Assembly (NCBI RefSeq): GCF_001205715.1
Contig: NZ_AQQZ01000006.1
Span: 62,001 to 126,000, forward strand
Reading direction: 5' to 3'
DNA from: Pseudaestuariivita atlantica
GTDB taxonomy: Bacteria > Pseudomonadota > Alphaproteobacteria > Rhodobacterales > Rhodobacteraceae
DNA: 64,000 nt
The notes under the pieces are model-generated. The model was not told the DNA's origin and did not search any database. It was given only the letters and a program-made list of their open reading frames with translations. Below, one piece after another: positions 46,635 through 56,152 of this stretch (the first letter of the stretch is position 1; each line of letters begins with the position of its first letter). A program made the position numbers and the translations under genes.

Positions 46635-47681
46635 ATGGGGATGTTCATCCTTCGCCGCGCAGGCGTCATGCTGCTGACGGCGATCTGTTTGACTTTCATC
46701 GTCTTTTTCATGACGAATCTCTATCCGAACCTGGAAAAGCTCGCCAAGACGCAGGGCAATTTCCGGATGACCGAGGAAGAGGTCGCCCGCTGGCTTGAAC
46801 CGCGCGGCTACACGCAACCGACGCTTTACAAATACGCCGAATGGCTGGGCGTGAAGCCGGGCTACCGCGGCGAATCCGCCGATGGCCGCCCGCTGGGCCG
46901 CTGCGTGCGACCCGGACAGGACGAAGGCAGCATCCCGAACTATTGCGGCATCCTGCAGGGCGACTGGGGCTATTCCACCCAGTTCAAGGAACCGGTGAGC
47001 GACATCGTCTGGAAACGGCTCGCCCTGACCGGCAAGCTGATGTTCTGGGTGATGCTGCTGATGGTGCCCGGCGCCCTGATCGTGGGCGTACTGGCGGGCA
47101 TGCGCGAAGGATCGGTCACCGACCGGACGCTGTCGACCGGGGCCATCGTGACGACGGCGACACCGGAATACGTGTCGGGCGTGATCTTCATCGCGGTTTT
47201 CGCCTCGTCTGCCGTGGGCCTGCGATGGTTCAAGGGCTCCGCCACCTCGGCGATGGAGAACATCACGTTCGAGAATTTCTTCCTGCCGGTCATCACCATC
47301 GCCCTTTACGGGCTGGGATACGTCGCGCGGATGACCCGCGCCTCGATGGCCGAGGTCATGACGGCGCAATATATCCGAACCGCTCGGCTCAAGGGCGTCA
47401 GTTTCGGCAACATCGTGATGAAACACGCGCTGCGCAACGCGCTGATCGCGCCTTTCACCGTGATCATGTTGCAGTTCCCGTGGCTGCTGAACGGCGTCGT
47501 GATCGTCGAGACGCTCTTCAACTACAAGGGCTTCGGCTGGCTTCTGGTGCAGGCGGCGGGCAACAACGACATCGACATGCTGCTGGCCTGTTCGGTCGTG
47601 GCGGTGGTCGTGGTGCTGGTCACGCAACTCATATCCGACATCGGATACGTGTTCCTTAACCCGCGCATTCGCGTCAGCTAA
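46635..47681 (+). CDS. Peptide-type ABC transporter permease, DppB type
   Basis: The 348-residue membrane protein has the DppB/OppB layout: an N-terminal helix (MFILRRAGVMLLTAICLTFIVFFM), a long periplasmic region (about 30-115), and the ATPase-contact motif RTARLKGVSFGNIVMKHALRNALIAPFTV, the EAA loop. Two ATGs 6 bases apart are possible (46635 and 46641). It pairs with the next permease, whose gene starts 14 bases after its stop. Confidence 0.92.
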   Translation: MGMFILRRAGVMLLTAICLTFIVFFMTNLYPNLEKLAKTQGNFRMTEEEVARWLEPRGYTQPTLYKYAEWLGVKPGYRGESADGRPLGRCVRPGQDEGSIPNYCGILQGDWGYSTQFKEPVSDIVWKRLALTGKLMFWVMLLMVPGALIVGVLAGMREGSVTDRTLSTGAIVTTATPEYVSGVIFIAVFASSAVGLRWFKGSATSAMENITFENFFLPVITIALYGLGYVARMTRASMAEVMTAQYIRTARLKGVSFGNIVMKHALRNALIAPFTVIMLQFPWLLNGVVIVETLFNYKGFGWLLVQAAGNNDIDMLLACSVVAVVVVLVTQLISDIGYVFLNPRIRVS

Positions 47682-47695
47682 GGGAGGAGAGAGAC

Positions 47696-48883
47696 ATGGA
47701 CCCTCTCAGCTGGGGAGCAATCTTCGCGCGCATGGCGGTGCAGTTCACGCCCGTCTGGATCGCGCTGGTGGTGCTGTTCGCGGTGTCGATCATGTTCAAG
47801 CGCCGGCTTGGCCTCTATGGCAAGCTGTTCGATTCCACGATCGGCATGATCGGGTTCGGGCTGGTGATGTTCTGGGTGTTCACGGCGCTCTTCGCGTCGA
47901 TGATCATGACCTTCCCGCCGCTCGAACAGATCCCGGTGATGAAGAACAAGGTGCCGGGCTGGCCCGTCACCGGGGCCGATGAAGGCGCCTATGACTTCTA
48001 CCTCCTGGGCGGCGACGCGCTGGCGCGCGACGTGTTCAGCCGGATGGTCGCGGGATCGCAGATCGTCATCACCATCGCCCCCGCCGCGACGATGTTCGCC
48101 TTCATGGTGGGGATCGTGCTGGGCCTGCCGGCGGGTTATTTCGGTGGCACCTTCGACACGGTGCTGTCGTTCCTGTCGAACCTGATCCTCGCCTTCCCGG
48201 TGATCCTGCTGTTCTTCCTGCTGGTGACGCCGGAAATCATCGAGACGGGCATGCCCAACTACATGGCGATGGTGCTTTTCGTGTTCCCCGTCCTGTTCCT
48301 GTGCGTGCTGATCTATTCGCGCTTCAGGACCCGGCCCGAGGTGTTCAACATCGCCTTCCCGGTCATCATGATCGCGTCGGTCTGGCTGTACCTGTCGCTG
48401 GTGTCCGAGGTGGGCACCAAGGTGCAGCTTCTGCCCGGCTTCCTCGACCTGTTCGACGTGCCGGGAGAGATCCTCGTGGTGTTCGTGTCGGTGGTCTTCG
48501 TCAACTCGCCCACGGTCTTCCGGATCGTGCGCGGCCTGACGCTCGACATCCAGACGCGGGACTACGTGGCGGCGGCCCAGACCCGCGGCGAAGGGTCGTG
48601 GTACATCATGCTGTGGGAGATCCTGCCCAACGCGCGCGGGCCGCTGATCGTCGATTTCTGCCTGCGGATCGGCTATGCCACGATCCTTCTGGGGACGCTC
48701 GGCTTCTTCGGCCTCGGCCTGCCGCCGGAAAGCCCGGACTGGGGGACGACGATCAACGCCGGGCGGCGGCTCTTGAGCGCCTTCCCGCACCCCGCCGTGG
48801 TGCCCGCGCTGGCGCTGATCTCGCTGGTGCTGGGGCTCAACCTGCTGGCCGACGGCCTGCGCGAGGAAAGCCTGCGCGACTGA
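47696..48883 (+). CDS. Peptide-type ABC transporter permease, DppC type
   Basis: The 395-residue protein is the partner permease, with the EAA loop YVAAAQTRGEGSWYIMLWEILPNARGPLIV and the C-terminal LGTLGFFGLGLPPESPDWGTTINAGR typical of DppC/OppC. It is longer than the usual 280-300 residues because of an extra N-terminal membrane segment and a middle insertion around 190-260. GGGAGGAGAG precedes the start. Repeat copy B follows the stop after 11 bases. Confidence 0.92.
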   Translation: MDPLSWGAIFARMAVQFTPVWIALVVLFAVSIMFKRRLGLYGKLFDSTIGMIGFGLVMFWVFTALFASMIMTFPPLEQIPVMKNKVPGWPVTGADEGAYDFYLLGGDALARDVFSRMVAGSQIVITIAPAATMFAFMVGIVLGLPAGYFGGTFDTVLSFLSNLILAFPVILLFFLLVTPEIIETGMPNYMAMVLFVFPVLFLCVLIYSRFRTRPEVFNIAFPVIMIASVWLYLSLVSEVGTKVQLLPGFLDLFDVPGEILVVFVSVVFVNSPTVFRIVRGLTLDIQTRDYVAAAQTRGEGSWYIMLWEILPNARGPLIVDFCLRIGYATILLGTLGFFGLGLPPESPDWGTTINAGRRLLSAFPHPAVVPALALISLVLGLNLLADGLREESLRD

Positions 48884-48894
48884 CTGACCGGGTT

Positions 48895-48943
48895 CGGGGG
48901 GCCAGCCCCCCGGACCCCCCGAGGTATTTATGAACCGAAGAAG
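48895..48943 (+). repeat. Hairpin-tail repeat element, copy B
   Basis: GGGGGGC and GCCCCCC form a hairpin with a CA loop, followed by CGGACCCCCCGAGGTATTT and the tail ATGAACCGAAGAAG. It lies between the DppC-type permease stop and the ATPase start within one operon, in the same orientation as copies A and C. Confidence 0.75.
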
Positions 48944-48987
48944 CGACCCTGGTGCGTTCCGGTTCGATCCGACAGGAGGATCACACG

Positions 48988-51072
48988 ATGCAGAAATGGG
49001 ATTATGACGGCCCGATCCTCGAGATCGAGAACCTGTCGATTTCGTTCTTCACCCGGTTGCGGGAAATTCCCGCGGTCATGGATTTCTCCTGCGTGGTGCA
49101 ACCCGGCGAAGCGATGGGGCTGGTGGGCGAATCCGGCTGCGGCAAGTCGACCGTGGCGCTGGGGGTGATGCAGGACCTTGGCGTGAACGGGCGGATCGTC
49201 GGCGGATCGATCAAGTTCAAGGGCCGCGACCTCGGCCAGATGAGCGCCGAGGAGTTGCGCGACATCCGCGGGTCCGAGATCGCGATGATCTACCAGGAGC
49301 CCATGGCGTCGCTGAACCCGGCGATGAAGATCGGCAAGCAGCTGATGGAAGTGCCGATGATCCACGAGGGCGTGGACGAGAAGGAGGCCTACAAGCGCGC
49401 GCTTGAGGTCGTGACCGACGTGCGCCTGCCCGACCCCGAACGGATGCTGAACTCGTTCCCGCACCAGTTGTCGGGCGGCCAGCAGCAGCGAATCGTGATC
49501 GCGATGGCGCTGATGTCGAAGCCGTCGCTTCTGATCCTGGACGAGCCCACCACTGCGCTGGACGTGACGGTGGAAGCGGCGGTTGTCGACTTGGTGAAGG
49601 ACCTCGGCAAGAAATACGGCACCTCGATGCTGTTCATCTCGCACAACCTCGGCCTCGTGCTGGAGACCTGCGACCGGTTGTGCGTGATGTATTCCGGCGA
49701 GACGGTCGAGACCGGGTCGATCGAGGACGTGTTCGACGAGATGCAGCACCCCTACACGCAGGCGCTGTTCCGGTCGATCCCGCTGCCCGGCGCCGACAAG
49801 AACGCGCGCCCGCTGAAGGCGATCCCCGGCAACTTCCCCCTGCCCCACGAACGCCCGCCGGGCTGCAATTTCGGCCCGCGCTGCGACTATTTCGAGGCAG
49901 GCCGCTGCGACGCCCGCGAGATCCCGATGTTCGAGGTCGAAGGCAACGACCGCCACGCGACGCGCTGCCTGAAATACCAGGAGATCGACTGGGACGCCCC
50001 GATGGAGCTGTCCGAGACCAAGGAAAAGGGCAGCGTGGGCGACGTTGTCCTGAAAATGGACAACCTCAAGAAATACTACGAGGTCGCGGCCTCGGCCCTG
50101 TTCGGGGGCGGCAACAAGAAGGTGGTCAAGGCGAACGAGACCCTGACCTTCGAGGCCCGCGAATCCGAAACGCTCGCCATCGTGGGCGAATCCGGCTGCG
50201 GCAAGTCGACCTTCGCCAAGGTGCTGATGGGGCTGGAGACGGCGACCGAGGGCAGCATCATCCTCGACAACCGCGAGATCGGCAGCACGCCCATCGGCAA
50301 GCGGGATACCAAGGTCGTGTCGGACATCCAGATGGTGTTCCAGAACCCGTTCGACACGCTGAACCCGTCGATGACGGTGGGCCGGCAGATCATCCGCGCG
50401 CTGGAAATCTTCGGCATCGGCAAAAGCGATGCCGAACGGCGCGAGCGGATGCTGAAGCTGCTGGACCTCGTGAAGCTGCCGCGCGAATTCGCCGACCGGA
50501 TGCCCCGGCAATTGTCGGGCGGCCAGAAACAGCGCGTGGGGATCGCCCGCGCCTTCGCCGGTGACGCGCGGATCGTTGTCGCGGACGAGCCGGTCTCGGC
50601 GCTCGACGTGTCGGTGCAGGCCGCCGTCACCGACCTGCTGATGGAGATCCAGCGGGAGCACAAGACGACGCTTCTGTTCATCTCCCACGACCTCAGCATC
50701 GTGCGCTACCTGAGCGACCGGGTGATGGTCATGTATCTCGGCCACGTGGTCGAACTGGGCACCACCGACCAGGTCTTTGCCCCGCCCTACCATCCCTATA
50801 CCGAGGCGCTGCTGAGCGCGGTGCCCATCGCCGATACATCGGTCGAGAAGAAGCATATCGTGCTGGAAGGCGACATCCCCTCGGCCATGAACCCGCCGCC
50901 GGGATGCCCGTTCCAGACGCGGTGCCGCTGGAAGTCGGACGTGCCGGGTAACCTGTGCGAGACCGAGGTCCCGCCCATGCGCCAGCTGGCGGAGGGCCAC
51001 CAGGTGAAATGCCACCTGGCCGAAGACATCCTTGCGCGCATGGAGCCGGTCATCAAGATCGCCGCCGAGTGA
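48988..51072 (+). CDS. Peptide-type ABC transporter double ATP-binding protein (DppD-DppF fusion)
   Basis: The 694-residue protein carries two complete ATPase domains. The first has Walker A GESGCGKST (about 50-58), signature LSGGQQQRIVIAMAL and Walker B LLILDEPTTALDV; the second has the same Walker A (about 401-409), signature LSGGQKQRVGIARAF and Walker B IVVADEPVSALDV. Each domain ends in the oligopeptide-family Cys-rich extension (PPGCNFGPRCDYFEAGRCD and PPGCPFQTRCRW). AGGAGG precedes the ATG at 48988. Fused DppD-DppF proteins are common in Alphaproteobacteria. It ends the operon. Confidence 0.94.
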   Translation: MQKWDYDGPILEIENLSISFFTRLREIPAVMDFSCVVQPGEAMGLVGESGCGKSTVALGVMQDLGVNGRIVGGSIKFKGRDLGQMSAEELRDIRGSEIAMIYQEPMASLNPAMKIGKQLMEVPMIHEGVDEKEAYKRALEVVTDVRLPDPERMLNSFPHQLSGGQQQRIVIAMALMSKPSLLILDEPTTALDVTVEAAVVDLVKDLGKKYGTSMLFISHNLGLVLETCDRLCVMYSGETVETGSIEDVFDEMQHPYTQALFRSIPLPGADKNARPLKAIPGNFPLPHERPPGCNFGPRCDYFEAGRCDAREIPMFEVEGNDRHATRCLKYQEIDWDAPMELSETKEKGSVGDVVLKMDNLKKYYEVAASALFGGGNKKVVKANETLTFEARESETLAIVGESGCGKSTFAKVLMGLETATEGSIILDNREIGSTPIGKRDTKVVSDIQMVFQNPFDTLNPSMTVGRQIIRALEIFGIGKSDAERRERMLKLLDLVKLPREFADRMPRQLSGGQKQRVGIARAFAGDARIVVADEPVSALDVSVQAAVTDLLMEIQREHKTTLLFISHDLSIVRYLSDRVMVMYLGHVVELGTTDQVFAPPYHPYTEALLSAVPIADTSVEKKHIVLEGDIPSAMNPPPGCPFQTRCRWKSDVPGNLCETEVPPMRQLAEGHQVKCHLAEDILARMEPVIKIAAE

Positions 51073-51077
51073 TCGCC

Positions 51078-51095
51078 ACCGGCCAGCAGGCCGGT
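51078..51095 (+). terminator. Hairpin after the transporter operon
   Basis: ACCGGCC (51078-51084) and GGCCGGT (51089-51095) form a 7-bp stem with an AGCA loop, 5 bases after the ATPase stop. No T-run follows, so it is a weak terminator at best. Confidence 0.4.
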
Positions 51096-51195
51096 CTGAT
51101 CGCGACAGCGCAGCTGGACCTGCGCCCGGTTGCGCGGGGCGCGTGACCGATTAGGTACTACCGTGATAGCCTCCTGAAAGGGAACGGGGGCGCGC

Positions 51196-52812
51196 ATGGA
51201 TTATTTTGACTTGGGCACGCATGGCCGGGCGGTTTCCGACGTCCCGGAGGCGCAGACATGGTTCGACCGGGGCCTCGTCTGGACTTACGGGTACAACCAC
51301 GAGGAAGCGATCGCCTGTTTCGAACGCGCGCTTGCCGCCGATCCGGGCTGCGCCATGTCGTTGTGGGGCATCGCCTATGCGGTCGGGCCCAACTACAACA
51401 AGGTGTGGGAAGATTTCGGGCCTGCCGAACGGCCCGCCATGCTGCAAACGGCGAACGACGCGCTCGACCGGGCCGAGGCGATGCAGGCCGATGCGCCTAC
51501 CGCGGCCCTGATCGCCGCGCTCCGCCAGCGCTATCCGCGCGACGTCCCGGAGGATTACGCGCCCTTCCACGCCGCCTATGCACGCGCGATGGCGGGGTGC
51601 CTTGACGCCTATCCCCACGACCTCGACATCATCTGCCTCTATGCCGAGGCGGAAATGAACCGCGCGCCCTGGGCCTTGTGGGACTGGCGCACCGGCGCCC
51701 CCAGCGACGTGGCCGATACTCGGCGGGTTCAGGCAACGCTCGAGTCGGCGTTCGAACGTCCCGAGGCATGGGACCATCCCGGCCTTCTGCACATGTACGT
51801 GCACCTGATGGAGCAATCCGCCACGCCGGAACGGGCGCTGCGGCATGGCGACCGGTTGGCGACGGTTGTGCCGGCTTCGGGGCACCTGATCCACATGGGC
51901 ACGCATATCGACGTGCAATGCGGCGATTACCACACCACCGTCGCGCGCAACCTTGCCGCCATCGTTCAGGACGACCTTTACCGCGACTACGCGGGCAGCG
52001 AGGGTTTCTACATGCTCTACTGCCTGCACAACATGAGCTTCACGCTTTACGGCGCTATGTTTCTTGGACAAAAACGGATCGCGCTTGAGATGGGAGACCG
52101 CCTGATCGGCGCCATGTCACGCTCGTTTCTCGACACCTATGCCGACTGGTTCGAAGCCTTTGCCGCGAAGAAACAGCACGCGATGGTGCGGTTCGGCATG
52201 TGGGAGGAGATACTGGAACAGCCGTTCCCCGAGGATATCGCGCTTTATGCCCAGACCCATGCAGCGCAGCGATATGCCCGCGCGGTGGCGCTTGCCAATA
52301 CCGGCGCGGCGGCAGCAGCGCGTAATGAAGCCGCCGCGTTCGAAGCGGCGCGCGATGCCGTGCCCGAGGCGCGGGTGCTTTTCAACAACAGCTGCGCCGA
52401 TCTGAACACCATCGCGACCGAGGTGATGTGGGGAGAAATCCTGTACCACGAAGGCGCTTACGACGCGGCCTTCACGCGGTTGCGGCGCGCGGTCGAGCTT
52501 GATGACGCGCTTCATTACGACGAGCCGTGGGGCTGGATGATGCCCACGCGCCATCCCCTTGGCGCCCTGCTTGCCGAACAGGGACACTGGGCCGAGGCAG
52601 AGGCTGTCTTCCGCGCCGACCTGGGGTTGGACGGCACCCTGCCCCGCGCCTGTCAGCATCCCGGAAACATATGGGCGCTCAAGGGGTTGGACGAATGTCT
52701 TGAAGCGCGGGGTGAAGAGGTTGAACGCCGTCATATCCGCGCGCAGCTGGCACAGGCCACCGCGCGCGCCGATGCCGGGATTGCCGCCGCCTGTTTCTGC
52801 CGGTCGCGCTGA
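51196..52812 (+). CDS. Tetratricopeptide-repeat protein with a histidine-rich motif
   Basis: The 538-residue cytoplasmic protein has TPR-like helix pairs, clearest at the start (AQTWFDRGLVWTYGYNHEEAIACFERALAADP, read in two parts) and the end (AAFTRLRRAVELDD and GHWAEAEAVFRADL). In the middle, six histidines cluster: His194, His199 and His203 (HPGLLHMYVH) and His230, His233 and His237 (HLIHMGTH), a pattern suited to binding a metal, though this is inference. There is no signal peptide. GAAAGGGAACGGGGG precedes the ATG. The gene stands alone and is convergent with the lytic transglycosylase gene. Confidence 0.78.
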   Translation: MDYFDLGTHGRAVSDVPEAQTWFDRGLVWTYGYNHEEAIACFERALAADPGCAMSLWGIAYAVGPNYNKVWEDFGPAERPAMLQTANDALDRAEAMQADAPTAALIAALRQRYPRDVPEDYAPFHAAYARAMAGCLDAYPHDLDIICLYAEAEMNRAPWALWDWRTGAPSDVADTRRVQATLESAFERPEAWDHPGLLHMYVHLMEQSATPERALRHGDRLATVVPASGHLIHMGTHIDVQCGDYHTTVARNLAAIVQDDLYRDYAGSEGFYMLYCLHNMSFTLYGAMFLGQKRIALEMGDRLIGAMSRSFLDTYADWFEAFAAKKQHAMVRFGMWEEILEQPFPEDIALYAQTHAAQRYARAVALANTGAAAAARNEAAAFEAARDAVPEARVLFNNSCADLNTIATEVMWGEILYHEGAYDAAFTRLRRAVELDDALHYDEPWGWMMPTRHPLGALLAEQGHWAEAEAVFRADLGLDGTLPRACQHPGNIWALKGLDECLEARGEEVERRHIRAQLAQATARADAGIAAACFCRSR

Positions 52813-52818
52813 AGCGGT

Positions 52819-53418
52819 TCAGCTGCCGTAGATGATGCGAACGTAATTGCGGGTTTCGCGGAACGGCGGAATGCCGCCGTGTTTCTCAACCGCGCCGGGC
52901 CCGGCATTGTAGGCCGCCAGCGCCAGGCGCCACGATTTGAACTTGCGGTACTGCTCTTTCAAATAGCGCGCCCCGCCGTCGAGGTTCTGCGCCGGGACCT
53001 TCGGATCAACGCCAAGGTACCGCGCCGTGCCGGGCATCAGCTGGGCAAGACCATAGGCGCCCTTGTGCGATTTCGCCGTCGGGTTCCAGCCGGATTCCTG
53101 CTGGATCAGGCGCAGGAACAGATCCTCGGGGATGCCGTGACGGCGCGCGGCCGACCGCGCCATGGGCAGGTATATGCCCTTGTATTTGCCGCGATACTTC
53201 TTGTTGAAGCCGGGATCGGTGTCCCATTTCGTGGGGGTGACGACCTTGGGCGGCTGCAAGCGAACCGAGTTGTTGTATTGCTGCTGTGCCCGGTTATCGA
53301 GGAGCTTTGTCTGGGATTTGAAGAGCAGGATTCGCGATTTCGACGACAGTGTTTCCGCATCCGAAACCGATGCCACACTCGCCAGAACACACCCCGCACA
53401 GAACGCAAGAAACCGCAT
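52819..53418 (-). CDS. Lytic transglycosylase, SLT-type
   Basis: The 199-residue protein has a signal peptide ([21 protein letters not shown]) and a C-terminal soluble lytic transglycosylase domain: [21 protein letters not shown] with the catalytic Glu, [18 protein letters not shown] and [20 protein letters not shown]. It cuts peptidoglycan glycan strands in the periplasm. The ATG at 53418 starts the signal peptide and follows GGGGAC; the longer open frame is a shadow of the ssb region. It is divergent from ssb. Confidence 0.93.
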   Translation of the reverse strand: MRFLAFCAGCVLASVASVSDAETLSSKSRILLFKSQTKLLDNRAQQQYNNSVRLQPPKVVTPTKWDTDPGFNKKYRGKYKGIYLPMARSAARRHGIPEDLFLRLIQQESGWNPTAKSHKGAYGLAQLMPGTARYLGVDPKVPAQNLDGGARYLKEQYRKFKSWRLALAAYNAGPGAVEKHGGIPPFRETRNYVRIIYGS

Positions 53419-53616
53419 GCCGTCCCCATACCGCTTATTGTTTTCAGAACTGTATACGCGATCCGGTGTCAAAGAACACCCTGCCGGTTGAAATTGAGGC
53501 GCGGGCCTCGTTTCCGGCGCCTTCAACGGTGGTTCATGGCCTATTAACCATCCTCCCGCCAGTGTAGAACGACACGACCCGGATTCGACCGGGAGCCACA
53601 CAGACGGGGGAAAGAC

Positions 53617-54105
53617 ATGGCGGGTTCGGTCAACAAGGTGATCCTGATCGGCAATCTGGGGCGCGACCCCGAGGTGCGGACGTTCCAGAACGGCGGCAAG
53701 GTCTGCAACCTGCGCATCGCCACATCCGAGACCTGGAAGGACCGCAACACCGGCGAGCGCCGCGAACGGACCGAGTGGCATTCGGTCGCCATCTTCTCGG
53801 AACCGCTGGCCCGCGTGGCCGAGCAATACCTGCGCAAGGGTTCCAAAGTGTATATCGAGGGCCAGCTGGAAACCCGCAAATGGCAGGACCAGTCCGGCCA
53901 GGACCGGTATTCGACCGAGGTGGTGCTGCGCCCCTACAAGTCTGAACTGACGATGCTGGACGGACGCGATGGCGGCAGCGGCGGTGGCGGCAGCTATGGC
54001 GGTGGCGGCGGCCAGGTCGGCAACGATCCCTACGGCGACATGGATCGCGGCGGCGCGCCCTCGCCCGCACCGTCCCGCGACATGGACGACGAGATCCCGT
54101 TCTGA
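53617..54105 (+). CDS. ssb: Single-stranded DNA-binding protein
   Basis: The 162-residue protein has the OB-fold ([58 protein letters not shown]), a glycine-rich linker (about 115-140) and the acidic C-terminal tip DDEIPF that binds partner proteins. GGGGGAAAG precedes the ATG. It stands alone, divergent from the transglycosylase gene; I see no clear LexA site in the 198-base gap. A GNAT remnant begins at its stop codon. Confidence 0.97.
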   Translation: MAGSVNKVILIGNLGRDPEVRTFQNGGKVCNLRIATSETWKDRNTGERRERTEWHSVAIFSEPLARVAEQYLRKGSKVYIEGQLETRKWQDQSGQDRYSTEVVLRPYKSELTMLDGRDGGSGGGGSYGGGGGQVGNDPYGDMDRGGAPSPAPSRDMDDEIPF

Positions 54106-54221
54106 GGCAGATCGACACGCGTCCGCTGACCCCGGCGGACGCCGAAAAGGTGCTCGGGTTCTACGAAAAGGTCGGGTTCAACCGCGAAGACAAAGGCGGG
54201 CTGGTGATCCGCCGCCCCTAG
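54105..54221 (+). pseudogene. GNAT acetyltransferase remnant
   Basis: Reading from inside the ssb stop, one frame gives [18 protein letters not shown] then [20 protein letters not shown] and a TAG stop. The first part looks like the start of a GNAT acetyltransferase and the second like its C-terminal end, so most of the domain has been deleted. No start codon or own ribosome binding site is present. Its stop overlaps the convergent aroB stop. Confidence 0.55.
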
Positions 54222-55330
54222 GCCCGTGCCGCCAGCGCGTCCTGCAACACCGCGCGCACCGCGTCTCGCGGCACGTCGGTCGCCACGAAGGCGTCGCCGA
54301 TGTCGCGGGCAAGGATATACCGCATCTGCCCGTCCACCACCTTCTTGTCCTGCGCCATGAGGTCGAGCAGCGCGTCGGCGCCCGGCAAGTCGCCGGGGAT
54401 GTCGGCCAGCGTCGCCGCCATCCCCATCGCCGACAGGTGCGCGCCTACCCGGCTGGGCGCTTCCTGCGGGCAAAGACCCATCCGCGCCGACAGATCGAAG
54501 GCCAGCCCGCACCCGATCGCCACGCCTTCGCCGTGCAGGAGCCGGTCGGAATATCCCGTCGCGGCCTCCAGCGCGTGGCAGAAGGTATGGCCGAGGTTCA
54601 GAAGCGCGCGGTCGCCCTGCTCGGTCTCGTCTCGCGTGACGATCTCGGCCTTCATCTCGCAGGACCGGCGCACCGCGTATCCGCGCGCCGCCACGTCGCC
54701 CGCGGCCATGGCCGGGCCGTTCTGTTCCAGCCACTCGAAGAAGGCCGCGTCCCCCAGCAGCCCGTATTTCACGACCTCGCCATAGCCTGCGAGGAAATCG
54801 CGGGGCGCAAGCGTGTCCAGAACCGACAGGTCCGCCAGCACGCGCACCGGCTGGTGAAAGGCCCCGATCAGGTTCTTGCCGAAGGACGAGTTGATCGCCG
54901 TCTTGCCCCCGACCGAACTGTCCACCTGCGCCAGCAGCGTCGTCGGTACCTGCAGGCAGGCCACGCCGCGCCGAAGGATGGCGCAGGCGAACCCCACGAG
55001 GTCTCCGATCACGCCACCACCAAGTGCCACGACCACGTCGTTACGCTCGATCTTCTGTTCCAGAAGCCATTCGACCGTGCGCGTCAGGTGAGGCCAGCTT
55101 TTCGTCGCCTCGCCCGCCGGAAGCGTCAGCGCGACGCTGTCGATCCCGCCGCCGCGCAGACCGTCCTGCAGCGGGCCAAGATGCAGGGGCGCGACCGTCT
55201 CGTCGGTCACGATCGCGACCCGCGCGCGGCGCAGGAGCGGCGCGACATGCGTGCCCGCCTGTTCGATCAGGCCGGGACCGATCAGGATGTCATAGGCGCG
55301 CGCGCCCAGTGGCACGTGAACGATGTCCAT
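54218..55330 (-). CDS. aroB: 3-dehydroquinate synthase
   Basis: AroB cyclises DAHP to 3-dehydroquinate, the second shikimate step, using NAD and zinc. The 370-residue protein shows ALGGGVIGDLVGFACAILRRG, VPTTLLAQVDSSVGGKTAIN and the zinc-binding LLNLGHTFCHALEAATGYS and LLHGEGVAIG. The start at 55330 overlaps the aroK stop (TGATG); the longer frame upstream is an aroK shadow. Confidence 0.97.
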   Translation of the reverse strand: MDIVHVPLGARAYDILIGPGLIEQAGTHVAPLLRRARVAIVTDETVAPLHLGPLQDGLRGGGIDSVALTLPAGEATKSWPHLTRTVEWLLEQKIERNDVVVALGGGVIGDLVGFACAILRRGVACLQVPTTLLAQVDSSVGGKTAINSSFGKNLIGAFHQPVRVLADLSVLDTLAPRDFLAGYGEVVKYGLLGDAAFFEWLEQNGPAMAAGDVAARGYAVRRSCEMKAEIVTRDETEQGDRALLNLGHTFCHALEAATGYSDRLLHGEGVAIGCGLAFDLSARMGLCPQEAPSRVGAHLSAMGMAATLADIPGDLPGADALLDLMAQDKKVVDGQMRYILARDIGDAFVATDVPRDAVRAVLQDALAARA

Positions 55331-55902
55331 CACAGGGTCTCCAGTACGTCGGGGCGGGCCTTCAGCGCGTCGATGACCTGGTCGACCATGTCCTCGATCG
55401 CGTATTCGGGCCGCGAGGTGACCGAGATGTCGGCCAGCGCATAGACCGGCACCCGCGCCTCGTAGATTTGCTTGAGCGTCGCGTAGGGGTCCGGCGTACG
55501 CAGCAGGGGCCGCGTGTCGCGGTGCTTCACCCGGTTCCACAACAGGTCGAGATCGGCGTTGAGCCACAGCGACACGCCCTTGTCCGAGATCACATTGCGC
55601 GTGGCCTCGGCAAGGAACGCGCCGCCGCCGGTCGACAGGATGCCGCGTTCTTCCTCCAGCAGGCGCGCGATCACCTCGTATTCCCGCTCGCGGAAGAAGG
55701 GCTCGCCATCGCGGGCGAAGATCTCGGCGATGGACATGGCGGCGGCCTGTTCGATCTCGGAATCGGAATCGAGGAACGGCACGCCAAGGCGCGCGGCCAG
55801 CGCGCGGCCCACCGCCGTCTTGCCCGCACCCATCATGCCGACCAGCGCCACCGTCTTCTTCAGGCGCAGTTTTCCGTCCCGCGTTGCCCCGTCTTCGGCC
55901 AT
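55330..55902 (-). CDS. aroK: Shikimate kinase
   Basis: AroK phosphorylates shikimate. The 190-residue protein has the P-loop VALVGMMGAGKTAVGRALA (about 18-36), the shikimate-binding FLDSDSEIEQ and FFREREYEVIA, and the LSTGGGAFL motif. The ATG at 55902 (MAEDGATRD) follows GGGCAAGG; a longer in-frame extension is not supported. It precedes aroB with a coupled stop/start and is divergent from the small membrane protein gene. Confidence 0.96.
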   Translation of the reverse strand: MAEDGATRDGKLRLKKTVALVGMMGAGKTAVGRALAARLGVPFLDSDSEIEQAAAMSIAEIFARDGEPFFREREYEVIARLLEEERGILSTGGGAFLAEATRNVISDKGVSLWLNADLDLLWNRVKHRDTRPLLRTPDPYATLKQIYEARVPVYALADISVTSRPEYAIEDMVDQVIDALKARPDVLETL

Positions 55903-56002
55903 GCCTTGCCCAATTTTCCGTATCCCGCCCTGAATGACGTGAACTTCACCCAAAGGCCATATATAAAACTTGCAAAAGACGGGCAGTCCAAGGCGCATCA
56001 CC

Positions 56003-56152
56003 ATGGGTCGGATACTGAAGTGGTTGATATATCTCGCAGTGTTGGGATTCGTGGCGCTTGTGGCCTATGCCTATGTCGGGCCGTTCCTGGGGGCCGACTT
56101 TTCGGCGGAAAAACGTGAAATCCGTGTACCGCTGTCGCTGGCCGTCGATTGA
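56003..56152 (+). CDS. 49-residue single-span membrane protein
   Basis: The protein MGRILKWLIYLAVLGFVALV and following residues form one membrane helix with a short charged end (FSAEKREIRVPLSL). It is divergent from aroK. Its end overlaps the likely start of the large exported protein gene, so the two are translated together. I recall similar tiny proteins beside aroK-xerD in Rhodobacteraceae but know no function. A start 33 bases upstream is also open. Confidence 0.7.
   Translation: MGRILKWLIYLAVLGFVALVAYAYVGPFLGADFSAEKREIRVPLSLAVD

Noticed and set aside
53419-53616. LexA/SOS box upstream of ssb
   Set aside because: I looked for GTTC-N7-GTTC and GAAC-N7-GTTC patterns; only isolated GAAC half-sites are present.
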